Source: Proales similis (taxonomy: Eukaryota; Rotifera; Eurotatoria; Ploima; Proalidae). Taken from it: a stretch of 64,000 nucleotides of DNA. The stretch lies in assembly GCA_019059635.1 (NCBI GenBank), contig JAGVRJ010000009.1:186001-250000 (forward strand), read 5' to 3'. Numbering within the stretch: the first letter of the stretch is position 1; the number at the start of each line of letters is the position of its first letter. A program made the position numbers and the translations under genes. This document shows, piece after piece, positions 33,029 to 45,031 of this stretch. Under the pieces are notes generated by a model, which saw nothing but the letters and a program-made list of their open reading frames with translations, searched no databases and was not told where the DNA came from.

Positions 33029-36000
33029 ATGTCAGAGGCAGCGTCCAACAGCTCCTCTTCAAACGAAAAGGCCTTCTGGTCAAGCATTGAGAACCATCTG
33101 ACGAATCAAGAGCCAGTGCAATTCAGTTTGGGTAGGAAACACTTGAATGAGATCACTGACACTTGAATTTACAACTGCGGGCGTTCAGGCGCAGCGAAAA
33201 ACACCGACTCGGCGTTTCAGTTTTCCAAACGACTCGAGGTAAATGCCATTAATGGTCTCCTTTTGCCTGAATCAACTCAACTGAGCCAAATGAACGGCCT
33301 GACTAGAACTTGGGCAGCGATAAGCCAACACAGTTACGACTCGATGCTTTTGAACAGCTCATACAGCTCTTTGACGCCTTAAGTCCAGACGAGGTATAAA
33401 CTAGATCTTCGATCAGAGCCAAGCGACATGAGCGATCCAACTTGTTTGTGTTTTGTTCAAGTACTTGACAGATTTGATGCTTAAGAAATCACGCGACTTG
33501 TTCAAACCAAGCTGCACACCTCCGGAGCAGAGAGCACAGGCATTTCAACTGCTCATCCAGCTCGTCAAGAAGCTGGTTAGGCAAACACCTCGACCGACCT
33601 GAATATCGAAAAATTATTAAATTTTCCATCCTCAAGGGCGATAAATTGAATTCTTACATGTTGCGAAATCACATTTTGAGCCTGGTGCTCAGCAATCACA
33701 ATTCGCCCAAATGCCGTTTTCTTGACCAGCTGTTTGGCAGCTCGCACGAGCCAAAACTCGACTCAAAATTCAGTGGACAGTCGGCGACGATGACCGACTC
33801 GGGCGAGAGCAATGACATTCACCTGCGACTCCAGCTTTTGTGTCTCATCACCGAAGACGGGAGCAAATGCCAACAGCTCGATCCCGACCTCATGAGTAAG
33901 AGACCGAACTGGCAGTCTCGCACTCGATCTCATTCTACTTTTCAAGGCGAATGTCTCATCTACATTCTACGTCATACGGACTCGTTGCGTAATCGAAATA
34001 CGGACCTTCTCAAGCTGATGCGCAACATAATCTGCCATCGTTACTGTCAATTTCTCGACCAGAACATGCTCAAGTCACTGGGCAGATATTTGCTCAATTT
34101 CTCGTTTATAATCATAAACTGGAGCACATCGAACGAGTCGATTCGCTTGCTGAACAAGCAACAACTCGATGAGCTGCTGCTCTGCATAGACCTCATGGGC
34201 GAGCTGGTGCATCATTTGACCAACGTCGAGTCCATAAACCATCTGGTCCTCTGCCTCTGCGAGCTGCTTGACGTTGTAGATTTGAATAGGCGCCACTTGA
34301 ACAGCGAACATGTGCGGCATGTGCGGGGCGAGAAAAGTCTGCTCGACGAAATGAGAGATTCAATTTACAAGGTGAGAACTAGACTCCGAATCGATGCTTG
34401 TCCTCCTCTGATTTCAACTTGTGTCAAGTGCATGTCCGAGTTGTTTCACAGCTCAATAGGAAGCTCGGCCATATTCGCCTTCTTCACCGAAATATTTCCC
34501 GCCAAGTAAGTGGAGGAAAGCAAAGACTGGCCAACAGACCCATAAACTCAATAATTAACAAGAAACGAGTATCAGACGCATCGTATTCACCAAATAAACG
34601 GCGCTCTGATGCACATTCGACGTCTATTCGAAGAGTTCAACAAGTCAAAAGACAAGAGAAATATTCACATGATCAAAGAGCTTCATCTGAACTGTTTGTT
34701 CTACTTGCCAAACGTAACGTCATTTAGCCATCACCTGTCAACACTCAGTTCACACTAACTAACACACACACACGCAATCAGGCCCTCAAAGCTTGCAATG
34801 AAATGAACGACTCGCAAAAGCGCATCATATTCGAGCACATTTTAAATTTGAGCATCGATCTCGTTCACTTGGCCACTCATCGAGAGCTGTTCATGTGTCT
34901 GCTGACCATCAACTCGCGAAATTTTTTTATTCAAATTGTGGAACAGCTTTCAAATCAAACTTTGGTTAGTTAGCTCTCTTAACCAGTTTGCTAATGTGAA
35001 AAGAGGCTCACTGGTTGCAATAAAGGAGGACCAATCTCTGATGCGTAAATACGCTGACCTTGTAAATCTGCTGGACGCCAAGAACGTGTTTAACTACGAG
35101 ACGCCAGTCTCGCGCGACCTAGTCGGCTCTCCGTTCATTGCCTCGACCGCGCCGTCAGTGGCTGTGAAAAGTACGGCCTTCCAAGGCAAAGAGGTCGACG
35201 AGATCGTTTGCTTGTTCTCTAAATTCAAGGACTCGTTCTACGACGTGGTCTACAAGTTTCCGGACGCTACTCTACTCAAGGAGAGCTGCCTGAAACACTG
35301 CATCGAGTACAACTTCCTGCTGCGTCTCTATCCGAGCTTTGGCAAGCACTCGATCGTCGGAATAAGAAATCTGCTCGAGAAATACTTTTGGTAGGCTGCA
35401 ATGTTGAGTTGAGCTTCTTGTTGGTCAATCGACTAGCCTTGGCTGCGCTTTTAAGTAATCTGCACAGCATCTCATTGCGCGAATATTTACTCGACACAAT
35501 TCATCGGTACATTCGAGACTGCTGCCGGCTCGATCAGATAACTTATAGTGTAAGTGTCGCAGATTGTCGGGAAAAAGAACGGCGCCGTCTAAACCGAGTC
35601 TTTAAACAAAAGGACCAACTCCTGGACGAAACGGTTCTGCCTGTGCTGAGGCAAACTCTGATCGAAGACGAGGCCTATTTCGACGAGAAAAACGATCCGG
35701 CCAACTTGAATCAGCTGATTGAAATGAAGCAGGTCGTGGTGATGAAGCTCATCGATTTCATGGCTCTGATTCAGAACGAGAAAAACATTCGCTCTATTCT
35801 GGATACGTTCGCCACGGTGAGTTTAACAGTCAGCCATCTCACGCGCAAATTCGCTAGTTTAACTTGAGTATTTTGAAGCTGATTGAGCTCGAAAAGAGGA
35901 GCAGTGAGCGAAAACGAGAGCATGGCTCGCCAACCATGATCCGATCGGGCACCGACTACGTTTATCGTATAGTCAAACACGGTCTGATTGAGACGTTTGA

Positions 36001-39000
36001 GCGAAATTTGACTGATTCGGACAAAGGCTGTGCTGCCAATTCGATTAGAATTCTTCAAGTTCTAGTCGCCCTGGTCAAATCGCACTATGGACGCAGCGAG
36101 CAGCAAGACAATCGTTCGTTCGACAACGAGGCATTGATCAGAGAAACGGTCTTTGAGTTTCTCTTACGCATCAGAAGCGACTACTTCGATCAGCTCGTTT
36201 TGCTGACAAGCTCAAACAGAAAAAAGTGGACCAAGAGTGAGCACTTGATGCTAGCGTTAAGGTAAACCCAGTCGCTGGTTAGCAAATCAACAAGAGCTAA
36301 AACCGAAACACAATAAGCGAGCAGACTCAGACGGCCGAGGAGCGTACCGAGTTAGGACCTTGCGAGTTCGACTACTCATCAGTGATTGAGTTGTTTGAGC
36401 TTTGTCTGCAAAAAGAGAGGGACTGGAATGTTCTGAGTCGAGTGCTTGCCGACCTTCCATACGTGATTCAGTATGAAATGAAACTGTTCAAGCGTTCAAC
36501 TTTTGTTTATCGAATAATCAATTTGGTAAGCAGCCAAGCCTCACCAAGCCCGGGCAATCTTTAGACTTGCAATGCTCTCCTAGTTCTACACTCTAGATTT
36601 TACTTCAATTCGAAATTGTGCCGAGAAACTGACCAAGAGCAGCTTCGAAGCCAGATTCTATCCGCTCATCTCAAGTCTCATATTTTTTTATCAAAATTTA
36701 AAACTCAACTATGAGGTAAGCGAGTCGGGTTGACCAAGGAAGCGTCTAGAACGAACGTAAAGAGATTCGCTTAAGGATCCCATCCTACAAGTGTTGTCGC
36801 AAGGAATCAATGCGACCAGGAATCGCTTTTGTCTCGAAACGCTGACCATGGCCATAGTGGAGATGCACGAGAAAAGCTCGTTTGAATGCGGCGATGTCCT
36901 CCTAAAATTGTCGCAGTTCTCGCCGTCTCAGAGCATGGCACAGCCGATACTGGAGCTTCTCTCTACAATCAGCGACCTCCAACAGCTCGATTTCATATTC
37001 GGACGCAAAGAGCTATATATTGCCGTGCTGGCCATTGCGTTAAAATACACGAACCCGGTTAAATTTAATCCGTTTGTAGTTCAATTTGCACACTATGTCA
37101 TTTGCACTTGGTATTTAAAGTGCAAGCCAGAGTTGAGGAAAAACTTTGCTTCGTTCACTTGCAAAGGCTTGTACAAAGAAGTGACCATTGAGTTGGACGA
37201 GCTCAAGACAGGTGCGAGAACAGGCGTCGAGCCAGAGCAAGGCGAAGAGTCGAAAGCGCGAAATTCACTCAACGAAACTGGCATTCAGTTCAATCAGCAG
37301 CTGGTCGAGCTGACCATTGAGTTCATGGCCAATAATCTCTATTCGGACTGTCTTACGCATCCTCAAGCTTCAGCTTGGCGCAATAGAGGCCAAATATTTA
37401 TTGACAAATTCTCATCCAATCGTAATCTCAACTCGATTTTATTTACTCAAAGCAAAAGACCCGAACTGGCCGAAGGAGTTAAAAAACAGCAGTGGCTAGT
37501 GGGCAACTCGATAGTGCAAGTGACTACCGGTCTCTATTACAACATCTGCCATCAAGAGCCAGAGGCAGCTTTTGAAAAGAAAAAGGCCGCCATCAGGCCT
37601 AAGACCACTGCAATCAATATTCCGATAAAGGGAACCTGCATAGAAGAGGTTGCTTGCAGCACTGACTCGAGTGTGAGCAACAGCTTGGCTTCAACGAGTG
37701 TAAACGAAAACGGATTGAGATTGTCGGGCGCGGACACATTAGAGAGCCAAGTTGTCGGTCAGGCAGATTTTGACGACACACTCCACAATGGCTGTTCGCC
37801 ATCACAATCGGACGAGAGGCCAGTAATGGAACGTAAAGACTCCAACAAGAGTGGGCGAAGTTTTAAGAGGAGATTCAAATCCGGCTTGGCAACCACCGGA
37901 GATCGACCCGAATCCCCAACAAACGAGCTGGCCAAATCGAATAGATCGGACGGCGCTCCACATTCCAAGGACGATTCGGTTCTTCACTACGGAAATGAGG
38001 CGCCTTCGTTGTGCTGCTTTAAGTACGCGCTGGAAAGCAATCAGGCGTCAGTTAGATGCGAGCATCATAGTCAGCAGCAAAAGAGGGCTCGAAGGCGTCG
38101 AACGCAGACCGAATGCACGAGCACAAGCAATCAGAGGATGTGCAACGAGACGTGTTGGTGCAACAATCTGGTCGAGGTGGTCTACCGCTTTCCGACAAAA
38201 GAGTTCTCATTCACAATGTTGGTCGACGAGAACCTGGCCGCTTCCCATCGCTTTCATTCGGATCTTCTGAACAACGCAATTAGCGCCCAGGCCGGCATGA
38301 GAGCTCTTCTGGACTCAAAAACTGAATCGCTCGATTCTAACAGACTAGACGCAGATGGCGAATCGCTCGCTAGTCTTAACCAGCAGTCAGACACGGTTGA
38401 AAACCCTCGGCTGCCAAGAGTCGAAGTCGAGCATAGCCACACTACCCACGCCCTTGAGCCAAGTCAAGTATTTCTCAGTATTTTTTATCCGAGCTTGAAC
38501 GCCAACGAGATAGAGAAGAGGCCGCTTTTGATTCCCGAGACAGACTCGATACGAAGCATTGTCGGCCTACTCGACTACCAGCCGACATTCAACACGCACA
38601 AAGTCGGCATTGTCTATATCGGCCCAGGTCAAGCGCATCAAGAACGCGACATTTTGTCTACTCCTAGAGGCTCGACTCGCTATCACGAATTTTTAAACGG
38701 CCTGGGAAATCTGGCCTATTTGAAGAACCTGGACCCCAGGCGCTTCTACAACGGCGGTCTTGAATCTGACGGCTCGGCGGGCGACTACACTTTGGTCTGG
38801 TTCGACGGCGTGGCGCAACTCTCTTTTCACGTTGCTCCTTATATGCTGCATTCGGACACGAACATGAAAAAGCGCCACATCGGCAACGACTCGACAATAA
38901 TTGTCTACAACGAGAGTCCGCAGTCGTACGAGTTTTCGACCATAAAAGGCGAAGTAAACTGCGTCTGCATTGAGATTGTGCCCCTAAAATGCAACAACAA

Positions 39001-39328
39001 CATAGTCAAAGTGCGAACGTCGACCGAAATAGCGCAGCTCGGCTGGTTTTCACATGCGGATCCCAAGTTTGTCAGCGATCAGCATCTGCCGCTCATAATC
39101 CGCAAGATGGCCTTGCACGCCGACATGGCTGTGCGCATCTACAGAGGCAACTACTCGTGCAGTAGATGGCACGAGCGGCTCAAACGCATAAACAATGTGA
39201 GGAAGAAATCACTCGAGCTAGAACAGCCAAAGAAAGTGGGAGCGAATCAAAGTCTCAAAACCTACGGAACAGATTCAAATGCCCGCGGTCAGGTCCATTT
39301 TGGAAATGACTTTGCCAGCTTCGTTTAG
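33029..39328 (+). CDS. TSC2: Tuberin (TSC2), Rheb GTPase-activating protein
   Basis: Large multi-exon gene. First exons are 33029-33131, 33189-33238, 33307-33393 and 33462-33575. Exon 5 starts at 33637 (GDKLNSYMLRNHILSLVL) and opens the helical-repeat region, with NIICHRYCQFLD and LLNKQQLDELLLCIDLMGELVHH. The last exon is over 2.5 kb (about 36,780 to 39,328). It ends in the RapGAP-type domain: HEFLNGLGNLAYLK, FYNGGLESDGSAGDYTLVWFDG, then KKRHIGND with the catalytic Asn thumb and STIIVYNESPQ. The final part is FVSDQHLPLIIRKMALHADMA. Tuberin with hamartin turns off Rheb and so restrains mTORC1. The stretch before the GAP domain (residues encoded around 37,600-38,400) is Ser-rich and poorly conserved, as in other tuberins, where it carries regulatory phosphosites. 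Confidence 0.9.
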
Positions 39329-39535
39329 ATCGCTCTGAGCGCATTCTATCTCCTTCACTTCATCCTAATTACATGCGCCCCCTCCCCTCATCTCCCCTTC
39401 AAAAAGATGCTAGTTGTCTCAATTTTGATTCTATGGTCCTTCCTCCTCATTAATCCTTTTCTATTCGGTCGCATCTCTTTTGCAAGCAAACATTACTTTT
39501 TTGTTTTTCCTTCTTATTTCATGAAATTATCGAAG

Positions 39536-39551
39536 AATAAAACTATTTATT
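39536..39551. terminator. Interleaved poly(A) signals of TSC2 and chitinase-like gene
   Basis: AATAAA for TSC2 lies at 39536-39541 on the plus strand. AATAAA for the chitinase-like gene lies at 39546-39551 on the minus strand, 8 bases after its stop codon. TSC2 cleavage is expected at or inside the last codons of the opposite gene. Confidence 0.55.
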
Positions 39552-39558
39552 TCTACTT

Positions 39559-41355
39559 TTACACAACACGAACAGAGCTGAGAAGAGTAAGAGAAAAGCA
39601 GAGAAAGAGGAAGAGCGTCGATTGGACGGATGAACTCGACGATGAGCGCTCTACTTGAAATCCGTTTGTGAATTTGAATTCGGCGCTGAGCAGCTCTTGT
39701 TTTATCGAGTTCAACAACGGATATGGGCCTTGGTTGCAAAACTTTCCGCTGTAGTCGTCCAAGTCCATGAAGTAGACAAACGCCCCGCCCAAGTTGTTTG
39801 CCTTGACGAACAACATCTGTGAATCCAGACAATTTAGCCACACACGAAAAGCTGATTTCACTGACTTTCTCACCTTCTCGCTTATGCTCTGCGGATCTTC
39901 GTAGCTCGCCCAGTACTTTTGGTTATAGATTATGTACGGCCCCAGGGTGTCTATTTGCCAATGCTTGATTGTTGCTGGGTCGCTCAGTTTCTCGCAAATC
40001 TTTTCCAAGTTTTCTTTTAGCTACCTCTCTATTGCCATACGCTTTCAAGGGGGACCTACTTCATAATAAGACAGGACGCCCTCCTCTTGGGTGTACCGTC
40101 CAGCAGGAGCGAATCCAACCGTTTTGTCGCCGGGCTTGTTGCCTTTCTTGTCGGCCAGCTCGAATGTGCGCGCATAGGCAGCTATGCCGAGAACCAGCTT
40201 GTCGGGAGAAGCGCCCTCGGTGATCCACTTGGCCACTGCCGATGCCTTGATCAGATTCATCGATTAGTTTCTAGCTTTTCAATGCTGATTGTGTTCAGCT
40301 CACCTGATTGAGGCTGTTGCCGATCTCCGAGTCGTCTGGAAGCGGAAATAGAGCCGAGGTCATTCGGGTTCGATTTTCGCCAGGCACACGCAAGTCGAAA
40401 GAGAGAATCAACAGCTTGTCCAAGAATCTTGGTACCAGTGCTCGAATTACTTTTTTTCGAAATATTTTAATTTTTTTTGGCGCTTACTTGTGAATCTTGC
40501 TTGGCTCGTAGAATCGATCGATCCAATCAGCTCGAGCAGCTACCACGCTCATGAGACTCAGTTTAGCTTTGCCTGATTTGGCCGCCTCTTGGTCGAATTT
40601 TTGCCTTATCGTCTTGAAATAGACGAGAATTTAGCGACCGTGAATTGAGATGCGGTATTTAAAGGGCAGACTTGAACAAGTTGCGTGTAGCCGGCTTTAG
40701 AGCTGGGCAATGAGCCAGTTAGACGCATGTTTGGATATTCGTAGTCGAACAAGACGCCGTCGAATGCATTGTCTCGGAGGAACTTGACCAAATTGGCGGA
40801 GAAGATGTTCATGGCCTTTTTGCAGAAGCAGTTTTTTCAGCCCGATTGAGATTGAATATGTTGTTCTTATGGTCAACTTACATTTGTGTCATTTGGATTG
40901 GTCACTGCACTGAATCCAAACGCCTTTGTGTCAAAAGAGCCGATCGTGAGCACAATTTGAAGATTAGGATAGTTTTTCTTGGCCGAGGACAGCTTCTCCA
41001 GAGTTTTCTGCTCTCAGGTCAGGTCAATCGAGCGTCCAATCAGTTTAATTGAATAGCTATACCTCTACGCCGCTCTGGAGGAACACAATGTCATACTTTT
41101 CCGGATTGATTAGAGCCACGGAGTAGAGTAGATGTGTGCAGAGGCCATAGTCGATTAGATCGGGATTGAACGCAAGCCGAGGTCTGAGTTCGGCCCAGTT
41201 TGCGTACCAGCACATGCGAGCATAGCCGTGGCCTCGATTAAACACAATGTTCAAGATCAGGCTGTTTAGATTTGGATGAGCGGCAAAAAGGCGGACTCAC
41301 AATGCTGGAAGAGAAGCGCCGCCAAGAGTGAGGCGAGCAAATAGTTGCAGGTCAT
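39559..41355 (-). CDS. GH18 chitinase-like protein, probable GPI anchor
   Basis: About nine exons encode a GH18 TIM barrel. The signal peptide is MTCNYLLASLLAALLFQHC. Strand 1 reads ARMCWYANWAELRP, strand 2 YGLCTHLLYSVALIN, and LQIVLTIGSF follows. The catalytic-strand motif is FDGVLFDYEYP; the usual form is FDG-x-D-x-D-W-E. The acid Glu and the Asp two before it remain, but the middle Asp is Leu and the Trp is Tyr. Later barrel pieces are LVLGIAAYARTFELADK and FVYFMDLDDYSG. There is no chitin-binding (CBM14) domain. The C-terminus has a Ser run, then a hydrophobic tail (FLFLCFSLTLL) ending SSVRVV, as in a GPI-anchor signal. It is probably surface-bound, with reduced or altered hydrolysis or a lectin-like role. 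Confidence 0.82.
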
Positions 41356-42028
41356 TTGTTCGAAGCTACTGCGCGTATTTGATTTGATGAGGCAGCTGCT
41401 CTTTTAAAGCATATTCTCGTAAGAGCCCAAATGCGCCGTTTGGACATTGGATACATATACGCTGATTGATATTGCGAGAGCGCTAATTAGCCAAAGCGGT
41501 GTGCGTGGTCTACCAGCGGTATTTAGACGAGATTAGGTGTGCTGTGCGCGATGACTGCCCAGTTACATTGAATTTACTCGGCCTGTAATTACTATTTTTG
41601 CTGACTGCCTCGATCGCTTGACAGCGGCGATGATGATGAGGCAAGAGTATCATTGCTCTTCGAGCGGCTTTCGTGGGATAAGCCCCAAAGCGAGCGCGAT
41701 GCGAGGACCTGTAAGTTTTCTGTCGGACCTAATCGATTCGTTATATTCTCTTATGTCGTACGCTCCCTCCCATGTGTGTGTGTGTGCGAGTTCGCTTTGG
41801 ATATTATTCGGCACGCTCGCAAGATTAATTCAATGCATTAATCGCCGATCAGCCGGTCAGATTTACAACTCAATCTTTGCTTTTCCAATAAATCTACAAT
41901 CTGACCGTTTGCTTTTGTTGTTGCAAGTCAGCTTCGTTGGCTTTTGATTCTTTTTGGTCTCTGCTCAGATAGAAGAAATGTTTTGTCAGCTTGTGGCTTA
42001 ATTGCTTTATTATTATGAGTGGAAAAAT

Positions 42029-42190
42029 TCAGAATTTTGAACGCGAAGAAATGCTCTTGAGCTGTCCCTCCTGAGTGGCCTGTTCGCCTGCGCCGCCACC
42101 GGCAGTGGCCCCTCCGCGCTCCAATCTCTCCAATACGCGTCGCTGCAATTCCTCGCGACTCAGCGGCAACGGGTCGTTCTGAGTGTCCAT
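42029..42190 (-). CDS. Small hypothetical protein, 53 residues
   Basis: A short reading frame from ATG 42190 to TGA 42029 starts MDTQNDPLPLSREELQRRVLERLERGG, continues through a Gly/Ala/Gln-rich stretch and ends ISSRSKF. The first half should form a charged amphipathic helix. A splice acceptor (TTCCTAAAG-type) lies just before the ATG, so an upstream 5' UTR exon or even coding exon is possible. I do not recognise the family. It sits between the chitinase-like gene and the receptor at 43.0 kb in a region otherwise without genes. It could instead be the last exon of a gene whose other exons I failed to see. Confidence 0.4.
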   Translation of the reverse strand: MDTQNDPLPLSREELQRRVLERLERGGATAGGGAGEQATQEGQLKSISSRSKF

Positions 42191-43003
42191 TTCGCTTTAG
42201 GAAAAATGAAAAGAAAAAAAAAAAGATGAAATAATTTGTTTTGCGATTGTTGGCAATTTGGAAAAGCAAACAGAAACTTTGAGGCGATCAGAACGATAAG
42301 AATTATCATATCTATGCGTCCTAATCAATCTTGATTGCAACGGCAAATGCCATTGGGCTCGCACATCTCTGATCAAATTGGAAAATAAGATGAGTAAGGG
42401 TTCGATTCGGCCTAGAAACAAATTTATTTCTTCAACGATCAATGAGCAAATATTGTCGTTTGACCGACCGCGTTCGCGCGAGAAGGCACACTTACGCACG
42501 CGCACCTGAATATGTGTATAATCGCTCGCGGACGGTGTACAATTTTAAGTTATCTAATCCAAATAACCAAAGAGAAGAGTGAAAGAGAAATAATCAAAGC
42601 GATTGTTTAGTCCTCCAAAGTGTATTAGATCACGCTATCAGCTTCGTTCGTTTCTTCTTCTTTTTTTTTTCAATTTACGCCCAAAATTAATTAAAAATGA
42701 ATGAAGACGATTGGGATACGGGCGGCCGGGGTGGATGAATAGGAAAAGGGATGAAGCGCGCAAGGACTGAAGTGGCTCGCAGGTAGAACGAGGCCAGGCA
42801 ACTGAGTCGAGAGAAGCGAGGGTAAAAATCTGCATACGAGCCGATGATATAACGAGGCCGTGATGATAATCACCTCTGTCAGCTAAAGGCGTTCGGATCG
42901 TGTGCTTGAGTTCTGAATCGATTTTTCTAAACTAAACTCAGTCCACACAAGAGAAATAACGATCTCGAGAAGAAGCCGAGAGAAGGAACGCTCGGAGTGA
43001 AAT
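42191..43003. other. Intergenic region before the propeller-like receptor
   Basis: About 800 bases without a clear gene. It contains a poly-A run at 42212-42223 and a T run near 42660-42670. The 5' part of the small-protein gene and the promoter of the downstream receptor gene should both be here. Confidence 0.35.
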
Positions 43004-44956
43004 TTGAATCCATTCGACGCCGACTCAGACAGGAGCCAAGAGATGCGACTGTTATTCTTAGCCACGAGTCTGACTGCCTTGTTGGCGGTCACGATTGAGG
43101 CTCGATCAATAATAATGGCAAACTACCACAACGTGTTGCTGTTCTTTCCGAAAGAATACGGTGGCAACGACGACCTCAGAGTTATATTCGACGTGCGCAA
43201 CGTCACGATTGGCACGTTCAAGTACACGCCCGTGATTGTTGACATCGCCTACGACTCGGTGCTCAACCAGGCCTATTGCTACATGGAGAGCGCTGTCACC
43301 TCGTACATAATGCTCTTGAAATGGTACGGAGGCAGCTGGTGCTACGAGGTGCTCTTCGAGTTTCCGGCCACTCAATTCTCCAAGTTCATGTATCATTCAG
43401 TGATTGTGATGGACAACTTTGTCTACTGGACCACGGACCGCTACGTCATGAGTGGGCGTCTTCCGGGCTATGAGAAACGGCTGCTGCTTCAGCCGTCGTG
43501 GAATCGTCTCTATTCGATGGTGGCCGACCGCACCAACAAGTTGTTGTATATCGCGGGCTTCGACTACACCGAGAATGCGCTGTTCAAATGCAACCTTCGA
43601 GTCTACTCGTGCGAAAAAGTGCTCATCACCAAATTCACAATAAACTATCTTCATTTCAATCAATTCTCGCAGAGCTTGTACGTGGCAAGTGTCGAGCAAG
43701 ACTACCTGTACCGGTACGTGGAAGAGTACAACTCTCTGGTGCCCATCAGGTCCGTGCAGCACGAGGTGGCCAGCATCATATTTTTGGACGAGAACTTTGC
43801 CATCTACACAGACCAGTACCAGATCACAGTGAGCTCCAACATAAACTTGTACAACACGTCGCGTAGAGCCAGAGCTCGCCTTGTCGACCCATATGCGCTT
43901 CAGTACGTCTTTTCGTTCAATCAGATAGTCAACTTTGACAATTACCCGTATCCTTACTACTTTGCCGACTATCACGACCTGCTCTACAGAAACAGTTTGT
44001 ACTTGTTTTACTTTTACATTTGCAGCATGGACTACGTCGAGAACGACAACGTTTTCATTCCGCAAATGGATTTGAATAATCGCTTCTTGCGAATCGAACG
44101 CTGCCAAGTACGGTTCATCCAGGAGCAGCGCGCATTCTTGATTCCGACCTTGATCGCCGTTGTTTGCGCATTTTTATTGGCCTCGGCCATTCTTCTCATT
44201 TGCCTGTGCCGATCAAAAGGCTGCGAGAGGCGAACGCTGAGATGGAGACTTTGCCTGAAAAGCTGCTTGCTCGACTTCAGAACAGGCTCGGAGAAGAAAA
44301 AGTTGAAGAAGAAAATCGACAGATACGACCAAGTCTATCATCCGAAAAAAGTGATGGTGATGCCTGTTCAGTCTGACACATCGGGCGTGTCTAGCTTGGA
44401 CCCGGCCAAGTCGGCAAACACGTCTGACTGGATGGGGTCGATCGGAAACGGCGAGAAAACGGCCAACGCCAGATTTGTAAACAGCATCGAGATCGAGCCG
44501 TATTCGACCCTTGGAAAGACAACTTCAATGAGCGGAGCTAAATTCAACACAAGCCTGAGCGACTCGGCGCCTTCGATGAGCATCTCTTCGACTGAGAGCG
44601 CCCTATCATACAGCATGCCGACGCATACATCGAGCTCGATGGGCAAAGGCAACAATCGAGTCAAGTTCAAAGATTTTAGCATTCAGCACAACTACGACGG
44701 CTCGGACAGTCTCTATCCGTCCTATTCAAAAGGCTTTGAGAAGAGCAGTGCGCTGGCCAGCAGTCAATACTCAACACTCACTGATTCATACAGCAAAGAG
44801 CTGAGAGACTATGACAGGAAGTTCGCCAAAATGTTCAACGGCAGAGACTTTGTCACCAAATTCAATGTGCCAGACAGTGGCAGTGGCAGCCGACGAGTAT
44901 TGCCAATTCAAATTGTGAAGGCAATCGAGCCAACTGTGACCAGCTCAAATATTTGA
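43004..44956 (+). CDS. Single-pass receptor with YWTD-like beta-propeller ectodomain
   Basis: Intronless frame of 650 residues. The second Met (43043) begins a clean signal peptide, MRLLFLATSLTALLAVTIEA, and is the likelier start. The ectodomain of about 350 residues shows propeller-like repeats: VIVMDNFVYWTTDRYVMSG, LYSMVADRTNKLLYIAGFDY, and SLYVASVEQDYLYRY. They resemble the YWTD blades of LDL-receptor relatives without their EGF or LDLa modules. One transmembrane helix (TLIAVVCAFLLASAILLICLC) is followed by a Cys/Arg/Lys-rich juxtamembrane stretch, then a long Ser/Thr/Tyr-rich cytoplasmic tail of about 230 residues without a known domain. The gene is unusually long for a single exon here. 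The match to YWTD propellers is by pattern only. Confidence 0.65.
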   Translation: MNPFDADSDRSQEMRLLFLATSLTALLAVTIEARSIIMANYHNVLLFFPKEYGGNDDLRVIFDVRNVTIGTFKYTPVIVDIAYDSVLNQAYCYMESAVTSYIMLLKWYGGSWCYEVLFEFPATQFSKFMYHSVIVMDNFVYWTTDRYVMSGRLPGYEKRLLLQPSWNRLYSMVADRTNKLLYIAGFDYTENALFKCNLRVYSCEKVLITKFTINYLHFNQFSQSLYVASVEQDYLYRYVEEYNSLVPIRSVQHEVASIIFLDENFAIYTDQYQITVSSNINLYNTSRRARARLVDPYALQYVFSFNQIVNFDNYPYPYYFADYHDLLYRNSLYLFYFYICSMDYVENDNVFIPQMDLNNRFLRIERCQVRFIQEQRAFLIPTLIAVVCAFLLASAILLICLCRSKGCERRTLRWRLCLKSCLLDFRTGSEKKKLKKKIDRYDQVYHPKKVMVMPVQSDTSGVSSLDPAKSANTSDWMGSIGNGEKTANARFVNSIEIEPYSTLGKTTSMSGAKFNTSLSDSAPSMSISSTESALSYSMPTHTSSSMGKGNNRVKFKDFSIQHNYDGSDSLYPSYSKGFEKSSALASSQYSTLTDSYSKELRDYDRKFAKMFNGRDFVTKFNVPDSGSGSRRVLPIQIVKAIEPTVTSSNI

Positions 44957-45031
44957 GAAAAAAATGCGACTTCCATCCAATCCACTCATTCATCTGCATT
45001 CAAACTCTGATCCATTCATTCACGCGGCCGA

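Noticed and set aside
37552-38897. Several minus frames within the TSC2 last exon
   Set aside because: Shadows of tuberin coding sequence; they have biased composition and no motifs.
43397-44107. 236-residue minus frame opposite the propeller-like receptor
   Set aside because: Long but Val/His-rich antisense frame; the plus strand has signal peptide, blades and a transmembrane helix.
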